DNA of 64,000 nucleotides from Rhineura floridana (GCF_030035675.1 NC_084499.1:17308239-17372238), one strand, 5' to 3'. Positions 42,311-54,399 are shown, counted from the first letter of the stretch. Made by a program: numbers and translations. The notes: a model not told the origin generated them from the letters alone.

Positions 42311-42509
42311 TTACATCTAACAGCAACGGATTGATTTCTCCTCTACAAATCCCACTGGCAAAGCAGGTCGTTTCATGCAGTGACACACACTTCTAGCCTG
42401 CAAAACTACTGACTGGAGATTTGGCCAGACTTGAGAACATGAGAAGGTGCCCAGGCCTGCCGTAGAGGCCAGCTGACCTATGAGATCACAGCAGGTAAGC
42501 CAACAGCAC

Positions 42510-42900
42510 CTACAAAGAGCCACATTTTTCCTGTGGAGGGCTGCATTCATGTGGGGGGGGCAGAGATCTCCTGGAAGGGGAGGGTGCATCAGTTAAGGGT
42601 GGGGCCAGAACCAAAGAGTGGGTGGGCACCCTCTTTCTCTCTCTCTTTCTGCCACACTCTTTTCTTTCTCTGTGTTTTCTGACACTCCCCTCCGTCCTCC
42701 TCTGCACCCACAGGAAATTAGACCTAGGGCCACATGTGGCCCCCTTGGCCATAGATTACCCACCCTTTCGCAAGAGCAGGTGTGGGAACTGTTGACCCTC
42801 CAGATGTTGCTGAACTAGACCCTCCCATCATCCCTAGCCAATGGCCATGCTTGCTGTGGTTTAGCAACATCTGGAGGGCCGTAGGTTCCCCACACTTGCA
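42510..42900. repeat. Degraded GGGCCGCAT-family repeat and a MITE copy
   Basis: GAGCCACATTTTTCCTGTGG to about 42775, then a MITE with CCTCCAGATGTTGCTGAACT, ATGGCCATGCTTGCTGTGG and CATCTGGAGGGCCG to 42900. Confidence 0.5.
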
Positions 42901-43199
42901 TTACAGCAAGGCTTTTATGCATGTGCAGAAGGTGTTAAAATGGCGCCTGGCTCTTAGCAGAAAAGCACACGGGGCTACCGGCTTCTCCGCCGCAGAGAAT
43001 TTATGTTCTCAATGCAATCCTTGGGCCATTCCTCTGACAAGGCTCCTGGAATTCCACTTAAGCTGTGAGTAATGGCTTTTCCCCGCCTGCTGGTGGACTG
43101 TGGCTGGCTGGAGGGCCTCCCCACCCCCAACAGCAAGTGCCAGTGAATGAAATCGGACACAACATGAAAGCCATGTCTGTGGTGGTGATGTGCACTTAC

Positions 43200-43311
43200 C
43201 TCTTGCTTCAGTGTCAATCGGGCCATGATTTCATTGTGATCAATCAGGGACAGCTCATCTACTTCCTCCTCCAGCTCGGAGGACTCCAAAGACTCTGCCG
43301 ACTTCTGCTGC
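43200..43311 (-). CDS. RAPGEF1: RAPGEF1 exon, acidic linker
   Basis: One hundred and twelve nt encoding QQKSAESLESSELEEEVDEL and SLIDHNEIMARLTLKQE. EEVDELSLIDHNEIM is invariant in C3G proteins. Donor is GTAAGTGCA. Confidence 0.97.
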
Positions 43312-43439
43312 CTGGGTGCAGAACGAGAGGTTGCACAATTGTGAATGATGCTGGTAATTGGGGGTTAAGATTGCTGGCTGGGCCCATCTTCAGACAGGTT
43401 TTATCACTGTTATGTTTCTAGCCCTCAGCGCAGCCCATG

Positions 43440-44000
43440 TTTCAAATAATTTTTTTATTTATTATTTTATTTATTTATTAAATTTGTTAGTCGCCCATCT
43501 GGTAGGGATTATCCTGCCACTCTAGGCGACATACAATAAAATACAAATACAATCCATAAAAACATAAGCAAAAGATTAAAACTACCCCTAGAACTGCAGA
43601 CTAATGACCTAAGTCCCCTCCCCAGCCTGGATAAAGAGCCAAGTCTTCAAGGCCTGTCGAAAGCACAGCAAGGAGGGTGCCTGGTGGAGGTCAGTTGGCA
43701 AGGCATTCCATAGCGAAGGAGCCACTACAGAAAAGGCTCTTCACCTAGTCCTCTCCAGTCTAGCTGCTTTTGTTGGGGGAAGAAGGAGTGAACCATTTGT
43801 AGACGATCTTGTTCGACAGAGCCCCTGGTGAGAGTGGAGGCTTCCCTTTAAATAGAGAGGGCCGGCATCAAATAAGGACTTGAAGGTTAAAGTCAGAACC
43901 TTGAATTTGGCCTGAGCAACCACATATAACACGAGCAAGAAATTTTTTGAGTTTGGACAGAGGGAAGGGTGAGAGGAGGCAAAATCCCAACCAGGGATGG
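43440..44000 (-). mobile_element. LINE fragment (L2/CR1-like)
   Basis: Starts with T/A-rich TTTATTATTTTATTTATT, includes GTCGCCCATCTGGTAGGG and ACTCTAGGCGACATAC, then on the minus strand an ORF-like SEEPF...AMECLAN region. A shorter copy of its end is at 61038-61145. Confidence 0.6.
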
Positions 44001-44039
44001 AAGTGAACACATTTTGTTTGGATTTTTTAGGCTCTGCAG

Positions 44040-44165
44040 AAGAAAATGGTTTCTAGTCCTTATGATGTCATTAGGGGGAACCCCAGCCTATCACGGCAAA
44101 CTGACCTATAAAGACTGAAAGTGCAAAGCTTTTAGTACTCGAGAAAATGGGACCGAAACTCAATC
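44040..44165 (+). repeat. TTTCTAGTCCTTATGAT dispersed repeat
   Basis: GGTTTCTAGTCCTTATGATG with unrelated flanks; same head as the repeats at 34766, 36005, 54925 and 58298. Confidence 0.4.
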
Positions 44166-44879
44166 CTACCCCTCCATTTCCCGGTCCTTGGGTTTGAGGG
44201 CTTACCAAGCAGACCCACCGAGTGTGCCAGCCTCAAGAGGAAAGTTTTCTTGACCTCCCCCTACAGCAAACCCATTCCAACCAAGATTCCCTCTCCAGTT
44301 GTGGGCGGCCGTTATCAGATACATGAAGGCAGGACTTGAACCTTGAGAAATCACAACCAGCATGTCTTGAAATTTATTCTTCTGCAAAACTGCCCAGATG
44401 CAAGAGGGATATAGGAATAGTATATAGTAGGAGACACCCTGGGTTCCTACTGGAAGGGCAGGATATAAATCAAATAAATAAATAATAAATATATGAACCT
44501 GGGGGCTACCAGATCTGTAAGAAACATTAGGACAGAAAGTAGGAAGGACTCAATTCCCATTAAACTTCCTTCATGGTTGTAAACCTTATAGGAGACTCTT
44601 GTCACTTGACTCCTTTTGTCACCACGGCAGTTTGTCTAAACAGGAAGTAGCTGGTGTCCTAGGTCTGTTATCTGCGGCTCTTGGGCACCACCAATGCACC
44701 TGGCAAGAAGGTGGTACTGCCCCCTATGTGATCTGCCTACGTTGACAGCAGTATGACGGATGACACAAGTGGCTGATAGCATTGCATTGTGATCAGGGCT
44801 AGCTCTCTAGACTAAGTCAATTCCAAAATAAGGACTGAGCTGATGTGTCTCCCTCTTAATAGCTGCATTGCCTCAGGTA

Positions 44880-45390
44880 TTTAGCTTGTCTTCCAAATTA
44901 TGCTGTGCCTCCACAATCCTCCTAAAGACTCCAGACAACCCAGTCTACCCCTCACACAGCCTTATTGTGAGGACAAGATGAGGTACCCAACTGATCGCAG
45001 CACTCTGCAGGAGAGGGCATCCTGCAGACACAATGTCACAATGTCAGAATCAAGCCTTTACTGGGGCAGCACCTATCCCTTTGGAACTCCCTCCTGAAAT
45101 TTATCAGACAAGCGCTGCCTCTAATTGTCTTTTAGGCACTTGTTGAAGACTTTCCTTTTCCAATAAGCCTTTCGAAGTGCAGATGGTTGTCACAGTTGGT
45201 ATCTGCATTGGATTCGAAATGTGGCTTTATATATGTAATTTTTTTAAATGTGGTGTTAAACATGCAATTGTTTTAACTGTTTTTACATATGTAGTTGTTT
45301 TATGTGTTTGTTTTATCATATTGCAAATCACTTCAAGATGCCTCATGGGAAGCAATTTATAAATGAAATAATTATTAATGACAACAATAA
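44880..45390 (+). mobile_element. L2-like LINE 3' fragment
   Basis: In frame remnants: TMSESSLYWGSTYPFGTPS, then TLKTFLFQ-like and a T-rich UTR ending CACTTCAAGATGCCTCATGG and ATAAATGAAATAATTATT. Confidence 0.55.
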
Positions 45391-45559
45391 TAATGAGTTG
45401 TTTCCAACTAACATACACTCGGAGTAGAGCCATTGGTCATGTACGTTAATTTCAATGAGAGTAGAACTGACACCGGATACACCCCAATCATCATCATCAT
45501 CAATCGGTACTCTTACCACAGAATAGGAAATGTATCAGAATGCCTAAAGAGCACCTTTC

Positions 45560-45870
45560 CCCATATGAACCTGGAGGCCCCCCAGGATTGTCATCTGAGC
45601 TCCCTCCCTGCATGCCACCTCCAAGGCCTTCTCTGTGGTAGCTCCCTTGTCTATGGAATGCTCTCCTCAGGGAGGCCCACCTGGCACCAACCTTGTCGCT
45701 GTTCTGGCACCAAGCAAAGATGTTTTTGTTTTCCCCGGGAATTTGGACAGCACCAACAATTGGACGTTCGTATTCCGATTTTGTGTATTTTTATTAACTG
45801 TACTTCATTCTCATCATAAATTGCTTTGGGACTTATCATTATGGGAAGCGTGACGCATAAATTCAACAAA
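45560..45870 (+). mobile_element. L2-like LINE 3' fragment
   Basis: CTTGTCTATGGAATGCTCTC and CACCAAGCAAAGATGTTTTT, then GCTTTGGGACTTATCATTAT; the sister copy at 61440 shows the same order. Confidence 0.55.
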
Positions 45871-45912
45871 CCAACAACCAAAACCTATGAACAGAGACTA
45901 CAGAAGTCCCAC

Positions 45913-46001
45913 CTTTCGCCCCCATCTTGGCTTTCCTTCCCTGGGATGTTGCTCAGAGAGGCAGAATCCTTGGCGTGACCGTCTTTGATTGCTGGAGATT
46001 C
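45913..46001 (-). CDS. RAPGEF1: RAPGEF1 exon, linker after Crk-binding region
   Basis: Eighty-nine nt encoding ESPAIKDGHAKDSASLSNIP and GKESQDGGE plus AG. It corresponds to human KDGHPRDPSAVSGVPGKDS. Flanks are TTTTTCCAG and GTGGGAC. Confidence 0.95.
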
Positions 46002-46199
46002 CTGGAAAAAGAGAAACAAGGCAGGTGTCATTAGGGTGAGACAACCTGCCAGGATGCCAACTCAACGTGCAGCACCTAAACAACCCTCCTCTACAAATTA
46101 AACACAGCAGCAGCTGTTCTACCACATCCAACTTACACAAGAGTAGGCCCACTGCAATTGTTGGCTATGACTCACTTAAGTCCACTGGTTCCTGAAGTC

Positions 46200-46350
46200 T
46201 TGTGCCAGGAACAGGAAACGTGTGGACCTCCAGATTTCATTGGCCTCCCAACTCCCATCAGTCTCAGCCAGTATAGTCAATTGCTCAGGGAGTGTGGGGC
46301 TTGTAGTTTGTCCTCTAGCGAGATCTGGAAAGCTACATGTTCTCCGTTCC
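46200..46350. repeat. Palindromic MITE copy, diverged
   Basis: GGACCTCCAGATTTCATTGG, CTCCCAACTCCCATCAGTC and GTGGGGCTTGTAGTTTGTCC. Confidence 0.45.
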
Positions 46351-47239
46351 TGACTCACGGGCTGTTATCATTTGCTTTCAGCCACTGTGACGTATAGTCC
46401 CCACTGCGTAGGATCGAAACACTTGACATGTCCAAATAGTTGTCATCTGGATGCCAATTGACTGACAGTGGTCAAATGTTCAACATGGTCCAGAACAGCC
46501 TTGCGCAAACAACATCAGCATGCCCTTTTCGACTGCATCATGGAATGTGGAGGGTCCTCTAACAGCAACGGTAGGAGCGAGGGACTGTTGCTCCCCAGCC
46601 AGGCAGAAATCAGGGTCTCGCATGCACAAACCCATCAGTTAGAGGAAGCTGCCACCTATCTACCCCGCAGCACCAAGTCACAGGGATTTGATCTGAAGTT
46701 CTAGGGTCTGGGCAAACCTCCATCCCAGGGCAAAGGGCCAGAGTCATGGAGGGCTGGGGGAAATTATTTCCTTCTTGGCTTGATGAGATCTTTAGCTATT
46801 ATTTCCGACCACTCTCTGCCACACCGAAATGTGCATTAGAACCCCATTCCTGAGCCATCAGGGACAGCAAAGTTCTGTCCCCTGACCCCTTCCAAGAGCT
46901 GTCCCGTGCATCCAACAAGCTCAACCCCGACTTGTGAAGCCCCTCCCAATTCAGCCATGTGGTCTAGCTCCCTCTAGTGGAGCTATACCTGCAGACCACT
47001 TATAAACAGGAAAGCAGAGGAGGAAGTGGGAAGTAAACATCTCCGCTGCCGCTACTACCACAATCAAAGGGTTACACTTTTCGTTTATCTCAAGTGCTGG
47101 GTTCCACCGGACAATGAAAACCGTAGAGCTGGGCAGCGGGGAAAACGGCAGCTCCTGAAATCCCCTCCTCTGTGCATACTAACTAAAAGCATAGGAGCCC
47201 CCTACCCCTCGGTTCTCCTTTGCATCTGTTCACCCCAAG

Positions 47240-47350
47240 CATAGGTCTAGGCCAGTGGGGGCTGGCCCATAAGGGCAAATGGGGCTCTGCCCAACCAGCC
47301 TCAGTCCGCCCTGAGCCAGCCCCTGCCTGCTTGCCTTCTATGTCCGTAAC
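47240..47350. repeat. CATAAGGGCAAATGGGG repeat
   Basis: GGCCAGTGGGGGCTGGCCCA, GGGCAAATGGGGCTCTGCCC and CAGCCTCAGTCCGCCCTGAG. Related to 37955 and 38825. Confidence 0.45.
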
Positions 47351-47599
47351 AGGGACTGCAAGTGTGAGACGCACAGAGAGGAAGAGGAAGTTTGTACAGG
47401 ACGTTGGAAAGGGCAGCGGCCAATCGCACAGGGGAGGAGTGGAGCATGGCAAAGCTGGTTTGGCCCATGCAAGCCCATGGTTTCCCAGAGCCAGAGCTCC
47501 CACTCAGCTCTGGGGTTCAAAATCCACCAGCTGCTAATAGGAATGGCCGATTCCATCCATTTTGGCTTCCCTCATGTTTCACATCCCCCCCTCAGTCTT

Positions 47600-47950
47600 A
47601 AGTCCTGTCCTCCACATCAGTTTGCAGATTCATGAAAATTCATCAGCATTTTTAGTGAGGATTTCCCTTATACACACATTTTCCTATGTAATTTTACACA
47701 ACGTACACTGTCTTGCAATGCAATTTCCCTTAATGTCAAGCATTTCTGTGTGTTCTTTTTCACGAATATATGCATTTTTATGTATGCTCTGCTCTATTAT
47801 AAGTATGTTTGTGCATGGTATTTGGCATGGTAACGTCCGAACAAGTGCAAATTTCACAGGATGGCTGTGTTTTGATTTTTGCATCAGTTTTTCGGAAAGT
47901 GTGAATGAGGTAAGTCCGCCTTTAAATGCAAACTGAATTGAATCCCTGCC
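47600..47950 (+). repeat. AT-rich 340-bp dispersed repeat, copy 1
   Basis: CATGAAAATTCATCAGCATT, TTCCCTTAATGTCAAGC, AATATATGCATTTTTATGTA and AAATGCAAACTGAATTGAAT match 57250-57660 in order. No coding capacity; family not named. Confidence 0.6.
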
Positions 47951-48369
47951 TCCTTAGTGGCTGATAACCAGAGGCACCCATACACTTCTTGATGTGACTG
48001 TCCCAAACCCAGGGAAGGAGGGCATTTTTCCAGCTGTGAAACCCAAACACCCCCCAAAAAACATTATCAGCGGGGAGGGATTTGACTCAAATCAGCTAAG
48101 ATTAATATACAAAGGCTACAATCCTCACCCCACTTATCTGGGAGTGACTTCTGAGCAGGCACGGTTAGGACTGCACTGTAAATTCTCTTCCTATAGAATA
48201 AGCATATAATGGCTTTTTTCTCAGTTTCGTTCAGAACACCCCTCCCGTTTTTGGAGTCATCTACTGTGCAGAATAAAGAGACAGAAAGGTGGCCGCTCGT
48301 CACAGACTGGTTAAAAGGAAGTTTCCCCTTAGCATAAAAGCGAACGTATATGGGCCACAAGTGATCGCC

Positions 48370-48397
48370 AATGAATGAATGAATGAATGAATGAATG
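48370..48397. repeat. (AATG)n microsatellite
   Basis: Seven AATG units. Confidence 0.9.
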
Positions 48398-48566
48398 GGC
48401 CTTTATGGTTTAGATGTTCAGACCAATGTATATGAAGTTTAATCTCCAGGTAGAAGATTCTGGTTTGAAAGAGGTCAGTGAACCATCCTCCCAATGCAAT
48501 TAAGTAGGATGAGGGACTTGCTGCAAAAGGCTGCAGCATGGAATGCTCCTATTCAGGGCTCCAACC

Positions 48567-48752
48567 AGCCAGACAATGCCATTCTCCGGCGTATTCCTAG
48601 CCGGCCAGCCATGCCATTCTCTGGGGTACTCCATTCCATTGGGGTACCCCTTCCAGCCAGACATGCCCTTCTCTGGGTGCTCCATTCCAATGGAGTACTC
48701 CATTCTAGCCAGCTGTGCCCTTTTCTGGGGGACTCCATTCCACCACCACCCA
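48567..48752. repeat. Degenerate about 52-bp minisatellite
   Basis: Four imperfect units start AGCCAGACAATGCCATTCTC, GGCCAGCCATGCCATTCTCT, AGCCAGACATGCCCTTCTCT and AGCCAGCTGTGCCCTTTTCT, spaced 36, 52 and 53 bp. The unit contains a 16-bp palindrome (AATGGAGTACTCCATT). Confidence 0.75.
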
Positions 48753-49984
48753 TTTTATAATTCCTCCCAGTCACCCCCAACAGTCAGCATCCTGTGCTCA
48801 TTAAGCATGCTCGATTCTTCTCCTCTCTCCATAAGGTTTTTCCTCCTAAAGATTTTCTGCACTTCTACAAATTGTGAGGTGGTGGTGAACTGGGTGGTGA
48901 TGCCTTGACTACAGATGCAGAGAATGATTTTGCTTTTAACTTATAGGATAACGAGGATACAACTACCAACAGACTGGGCTGTTTTCTAATTATATGATTC
49001 AGGGCTCATAGTGCTTAAATGAGGGGTGGGCAGAAGGTAGATCGGAATCTAATGGTAGATCACTGGGAGATTTCAAGTTGATCAGAAAGGAGTGTTTAAC
49101 AACGGCTACAACAAAATATATCTCCCCCCCGCACTATACTGCAGAAACGTAGAAAGGTGGAGGTGAGGGGGGGATAACTGGGGTGTGTGTGCATGTGTGT
49201 GAAAGAGCTGTGACCTCAGTTCAGTTCTGGTACTTAAAAAAAATCCCTAGGTTCAGAATCCTTTAACTGGAAATCTATGCTGCCAGTTGGTGGATCTTGG
49301 GGTTCTAGTAAAAACAAAGTGGATCTCATAATCCTGATGTCTGCCCACCCCTGGGCTTAAACGGGGTGGGCTCTCCCTTTAAGATGCTACCTATGACCCT
49401 GCTCATGACTTTTTCATTTGCCTTCCTTGCCGATGATGGTTTTGATGAGAGTTACTTTGCTGAAAATAGAGTTTTTGATTATCTATTTTTTTTTAACGGG
49501 GCGGCCCCTTTTAGCTGCTTCACTGGGGTTCAACACTCCCCGAGCGTGGTGAATTGCATCTTTGTTCAGCAAAGGACAGCTGACACGAAGCACCTTCCTT
49601 GTTACCCACGTGTGTGCAACGCTTCAGTAAATAAAAACAAAAACAAAGCTACTTATCTTAGCGACACTTCCCAGTTCTACAGAAAGAGAGAGCCCAAGGC
49701 ACCGCAAAAGCACACAGGAAGGGAGGGGGGAGAGCAAGCCCCGTTTGAGAGGATGCTCTCCAAATCTCCAAGCACTGTGCAAAGCACCAGCCGAAGCACT
49801 CAGCAGCTCACGCCAGCAGATAGGTCTGTTTGGAGCCATCCGGAGTCCCGCGGGGGCCCGAGAAAGCCTTTGCCAGAAGCACCATTCACCTCTCCTGCAA
49901 GCAGCCCCAGCCAACATCCTCCCCCCCCCACTCCCAAAAAAGGATTGTCCCCTCCCTGGACCCTTATCTGCAGTTTTTACTTAC

Positions 49985-50077
49985 TCCTTCAGAGTGAGGG
50001 AGTTCCCCGTTGCTCTGCCTGGAAGAATACAGATTGACGTATTCACCCTCCCCAGCCTCCTCACTGGCGTTTTCACT
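49985..50077 (-). CDS. RAPGEF1: RAPGEF1 probable cassette exon B
   Basis: Thirty-one codons, SENASEEAGEGEYVNLYSSR and QSNGELPHSEG, phase 0 on both sides. EGEYVNLYSS is a tyrosine-containing acidic motif also present in long mammalian C3G isoforms as I recall. Flanks are TCTCCTGTAG and GTAAGTAAA. Because it is symmetric it can be included or skipped without changing frame. Confidence 0.9.
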
Positions 50078-50537
50078 CTACAGGAGACAGGATGAAAGAA
50101 AGTGGGTGACTGGTGGTGGTGAGGGGAAGAGGTATGGTGAGCTGAGCACAGAGCACCCAGGAAGGTGGGCAGGCTGGACCCACAGGCTGAACCCCCCCCC
50201 CAATGTGTAGGTGGTAGAGGAAGGGCATGCTGGCAGTCATTTAATTTTGGGTTTTCCCAACAAAACGCATTTCCATCACCCCCTTTTTTAAAGCTGGTAA
50301 CTATTCCCCGTCTCCCCCCCCCTGCAAAAAACATATCTCGGGGTGCACTAATGAGCAGGCAATCAAAGGGGCATCCATTCAGAAACGGATCCCTCAAAAA
50401 CCAAGTGACTGGAGGTTGACACAAGAATATGCCAAGAGTTTCTGACCACAGAGTTGCACTCCCGCCCCCTGAATTATAACGAGAGGGGACACTTCATATT
50501 GTCCCCTGGAAAGGTTCGCTTGTAGAAAGTATGAGAT

Positions 50538-50715
50538 TAAGGCTGCATACACACCATGCATTTAAAGCACATGCCTTTCCATGCCCCCAAGAATCCTGGG
50601 AACTGTAGTTTGTTAAGGGTGATGGGAGGAGCAGCTCTGGGAGGGGTAAACTACAGTTGCCAGGATTCTCTGGGGGAAAAATATGCTTTAAATGTATGGT
50701 ATGTATGCAGCCTAA
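50538..50715. mobile_element. ACTGTAGTTTGTTAAG-type foldback MITE
   Basis: GAATCCTGGGAACTGTAGTT and TACAGTTGCCAGGATTCTCT form inverted arms; outer arms are TGCATTTAAAGCAC and ATGCTTTAAATGTATGG. Confidence 0.7.
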
Positions 50716-51268
50716 GACTTGCCCACCCTCAGGGAAGAATGTTCCACCCCAACCCCTTGTATTTCTGCATGCATCAATAATCTTGGTCAGTGGCCTCATC
50801 AGACCCTGACTTTGGGGCAAATGTTCAAGGCCCCAAACAGCAGACTGAGCAGAAGGGGACCTCCAAACAAAGCAAGGCTGACATACCCTGGTTTAAAACA
50901 AGTGAACTAATGCATCCAAAGAGGACAGCCTCTGTAAGACCACTTGCTCTAGAGTCTAAAACTACCTAACTGCGCTGCTGATCTGGATGCGCTGCTTCTC
51001 TGGAAGGAGCCAAACAGACAGAACAACCACTCAGACAGAGGTGCGACGAGTAGGTCTTTGTGCGCGGGTGCTCTGGACCCACAGGGCTCATCATGGTACT
51101 CAGACTGGGAATGACTACCGTTGCGCCTTAGCATATTCTCAGCACCCAGATGAAACATCCCAACAGCCCACATGAACACACGAGATGGCCGTACGCAGAT
51201 TTTAGAATGCCTAGTTGGCCAGTAGTCTGAATCTGCTGCACAGGGCCAATTCATATGGTTCTGCAGAC

Positions 51269-51573
51269 CAGTGTTTCTCAACTGGTGCAATGTCCCCTCC
51301 CGGGGTGTGTGTGTGTAAGAATAAATATATTGTGGGGGAGCATAAGTGTTTCAAAAAATAGCGACAATAACTAAAAATCGAATAATTAAAAAATATAAGT
51401 ACTTTGATTAGTTTTTATTACTAAGCCCAAAGGTTTATTTGTAACTGAAAGCTATTTCAATCCTTTTGAAAATTGAAATAAAATAATTAGGGGAGCCAGG
51501 TTTGGTGGGGGGCAGGCAGGAAAAGATGGATGATTATGTTAACTTAAAGGGGACATGAGTTAAAAAAACACTG
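51269..51573. mobile_element. hAT-like non-autonomous element
   Basis: Ends CAGTGTTTCTCAAC and GTTAAAAAAACACTG are inverted. The AT-rich interior has no frame. No matching 8-bp flanks, so it is old or the ends are slightly off. Confidence 0.6.
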
Positions 51574-51789
51574 GTTTTAGGCTCTCTATGTGCCATAAAG
51601 ATGGATATGGTGGGCAGGCTGTAAACGTTTGCAGAATAAATTTGCAATGCTGGTGTTTGGCATTCCCAGCCACTAGCCTCACGCTCTTTCCACGCAGTAA
51701 AAGCCCCCCCTGCCCCCCCACCCCCCCAGGTCTCGGGTATGTAAGGCAGCCTAAGACAGAGAGGGTGCCCTTTGTCAAAGCGTCCTCAC

Positions 51790-52065
51790 CGAAGATGTCT
51801 GGAGAGAATCAGGGAAAGAGGTTTCAGAAGGAAGGCAGACAGAAGCAGTCTCCTGAGAGGAAGAGGTGAACCCGCCATCCGCAGTGCCTGGTGGCTGGCC
51901 GGCCACGGCTGGTGCTGCCGCCACGTCAGAGTTCGGAGACTGGTGTACAGGCGGCAGACACAGAGGCGGGGAGGAGGAGGCGGCGGCGGCAGAGAGGAAA
52001 GGAGGGATGGAAATGTGGTTTCGAGGCACAAAGTCTTGGGAGTAAGACCTGAACACCGATTTGTA
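51790..52065 (-). CDS. RAPGEF1: RAPGEF1 probable cassette exon A
   Basis: Two hundred and seventy-six nt, 92 codons, open throughout in phase 0-0: YKSVFRSYSQDFVPRNHISI, PPFLSAAAASSSPPLCLPPV, then HQSPNSDVAAAPAVAGQPPG and a Ser/Thr-rich end SFPDSLQTSS. Low-complexity Pro/Ala/Ser content resembles the intrinsically disordered linker of C3G. Acceptor CCCCACAG; donor GTGAGGACG. It fits the long muscle-type C3G isoforms that contain extra exons between the Crk-binding and REM regions. Confidence 0.85.
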
Positions 52066-54154
52066 CTGTGGGGTGGGGGCGGTGGAGAAACGACAGACCA
52101 GGCCGACGATAAGGGATTAGAGGGGTGGGTGAGTGGGTGGGGAAGGAGAGAAAGAGAGACAGAAAAGAGAAAAGAAATTAGATCAACAGCAGCTCACAGC
52201 AGCAGAAAGCCAATCCTAGGAAAGGTGCTCTATCGCCAAGACGAAGGAGGTAACTCCAGCCTCCTCCCCTCTAATCTAACATTTCCTGTAATGCCAAAAA
52301 AACAGTGCACCCAGGACCGTGCGCACTAGTGCATAAATACAAGATTCTGCACCACCAGAAGTGGAATTCTGCAGCCATTATGTAAATTGAGCCTATCTGC
52401 ATATTCCCCTCCTGTTTTGCACAATCTAGTCTGCTTTTTAAAACACACACACACACACACAATTTTTACAAGTGGCTTTTTACATCTGGCTTTTACAAGT
52501 TGTTGAGCAAGCCTTACTAACTCCCCCCACCATTTTTTTTAACAGTAGCCTCTTAGCAGACTAGTAAAAAAGAAGAGAAAAAAGCCTTTTATCTAGTGGA
52601 CTAGCAGAGGACAGACAGAGTTGCCCAAGGGGATGGCCTTTCCTTCCTCTGGAGCCAGCACAGAAACCAAGCAGACTGGCTGGGGAGCAACAGAGAGATC
52701 CGTCCCACTTCTGCCAGTGTGCTAACTCGCCTGCATGGAATTCCCACTCGCCTATGGCGACCAAGCATACTTGTTAGATAGAGAGCAGTGTTGAAGCAAT
52801 GCAGGGCACTGAAGCATCAGTTCTTGACCACTGCTAATCTTGTTCAGCCAACCTTCTGGATTCTGATGTGTCAAGAGACACTGGGCAAACACAAGCATGA
52901 CGTACTTTTGCAGCCGCAAGGGTTAGGAAACTTATGCATTAACACCCCCCCTCCGATTCTCAGGAAGCTAAATTCTCTGTACCTAGTACTGCACTTGTGT
53001 GCCTTGTCTGGACTCGTAGGGAATCACCAAATACACAACCCTGTAGGGGTGTGCAGTAAGTTTTCTTTTTCTTTTAAAAAAGAGGTGCTAGTCCATATGG
53101 CTGCAAGAATAAGCTTGAAAATACAAGGACAATGCTTAGGGGAAATCTGACAGCTGGAGCCAGGGTTTTGCAGTTGTTAGGGGATAGGGCTCCAATGCCA
53201 CACCCAGCGAATTTGGCCTTTCCCCTAAATAGCAGAGACAAAATGAGGCACACTTTGCATGGTTTACAAAGCTCACAGAAACCTGCTTTCTGTGACAGAG
53301 AAAGGCTGATCTCTGCGCACAGCACACACAACAATGGGCCATAAAGGAATTAAATCCATGGCATGGCCCTCTCCCCAACATATGTCCATACTGGGTGCTA
53401 GGATCTGCTTCCTGAGACAAGTCTCATGCAGGCTGGGGGGCAAATTCAACGTTACACAAAAATAGGCACTTCCTTTCACACAAGCTTGGAGCAGCAACTA
53501 TGAAAAACATGAAAAATGGGCCATTTACAGTGCAGGTCCATTAAGAGGCGGGATTCAGAAAAAAACAACTGCCAGTTGGAGAAATGGGTGGCTGCACTTG
53601 CTCGGGCGAGAAACAGATCCACTCTATGATCGTCTTGCCTAAATGTTCATTTTACTTTTTTCTATTTTTATTGCACTTTTTAAAAAACAGGCGCTGAGAA
53701 GGCGCCATAGATGAGGGTCTGGGTTCAGACACGTGAGACTCAGTGTTCATCCTGATTTGTTTTGGGTATGGAGACCCCCAAGTCCAAATTTCCTTGGTAT
53801 GGTGACCCACTGATTTACTGTCTCATGAATTTTGGACCTTAGGTCTTCAGCAGTCATCCGTCTCGTACATTTTAATGGCAAGTTTGGCCTATTTTGTAAC
53901 CACAGCGCTGCGTACCAGAGGGGTGCTGCAATAGCTGCTCTAACGAACTTCCTATAAGAGCACCTTCTGGCAAACCACCGTCAGATTTGCCACCAGGAAG
54001 CAGCTCTCAAGTGTTAAAAATGTAAGATTCAAGTCCTTCGGATGTTCCATTACAAGTGTCAGCACAGCACTGTAATATGCTAACAAAACAAAAGGTAGCA
54101 AGAAGCATTCTTCACACTCGTTATGGATTGTAAGCAATTATTATTTGGGGCTGA
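52066..54154. other. RAPGEF1 intron, nothing recognised
   Basis: Contains a (CA)n at 52443-52461 and otherwise unremarkable intronic sequence without supported exon or transposon. Confidence 0.5.
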
Positions 54155-54355
54155 CAGTAGAGCCCCGCTTTTTGGTGGCCTGCTTTTCGGCATTCCGCTC
54201 ATACGGCGGCTTTCAGTTAGAGTAAGGCCCCACTCATATGGCGCTTGCCCCGCTTTTACGGCATTTTTCGGGCGTTGGGCACCATTTTATTGACAGAGTT
54301 CCGCTTTTCGGCGGGGGTCTGGAACGTAACCCGCCATATGAGTGGGGCCCTACTG
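54155..54355. mobile_element. pogo/Tigger-like MITE with internal TIR copy
   Basis: Ends CAGTAGAGCCCCGCTTTTTG and CATATGAGTGGGGCCCTACTG are inverted. The terminal motif recurs inside as AAGGCCCCACTCATATGGCG near 54226. TA follows the right end; the left flank is GA. Confidence 0.6.
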
Positions 54356-54399
54356 TACTTATAAAGGTCACAACCCACAGATTGGGAAATGCTGGGTTA

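Noticed and set aside
43065-43421. Plus-strand open frame across the RAPGEF1 acidic exon
   Set aside because: Antisense shadow of the conserved exon encoding DELSLIDHNEIM.
52614-52764. Further RAPGEF1 exon
   Set aside because: The frame lacks an acceptor-donor pair and shows no similarity to the C3G linker.
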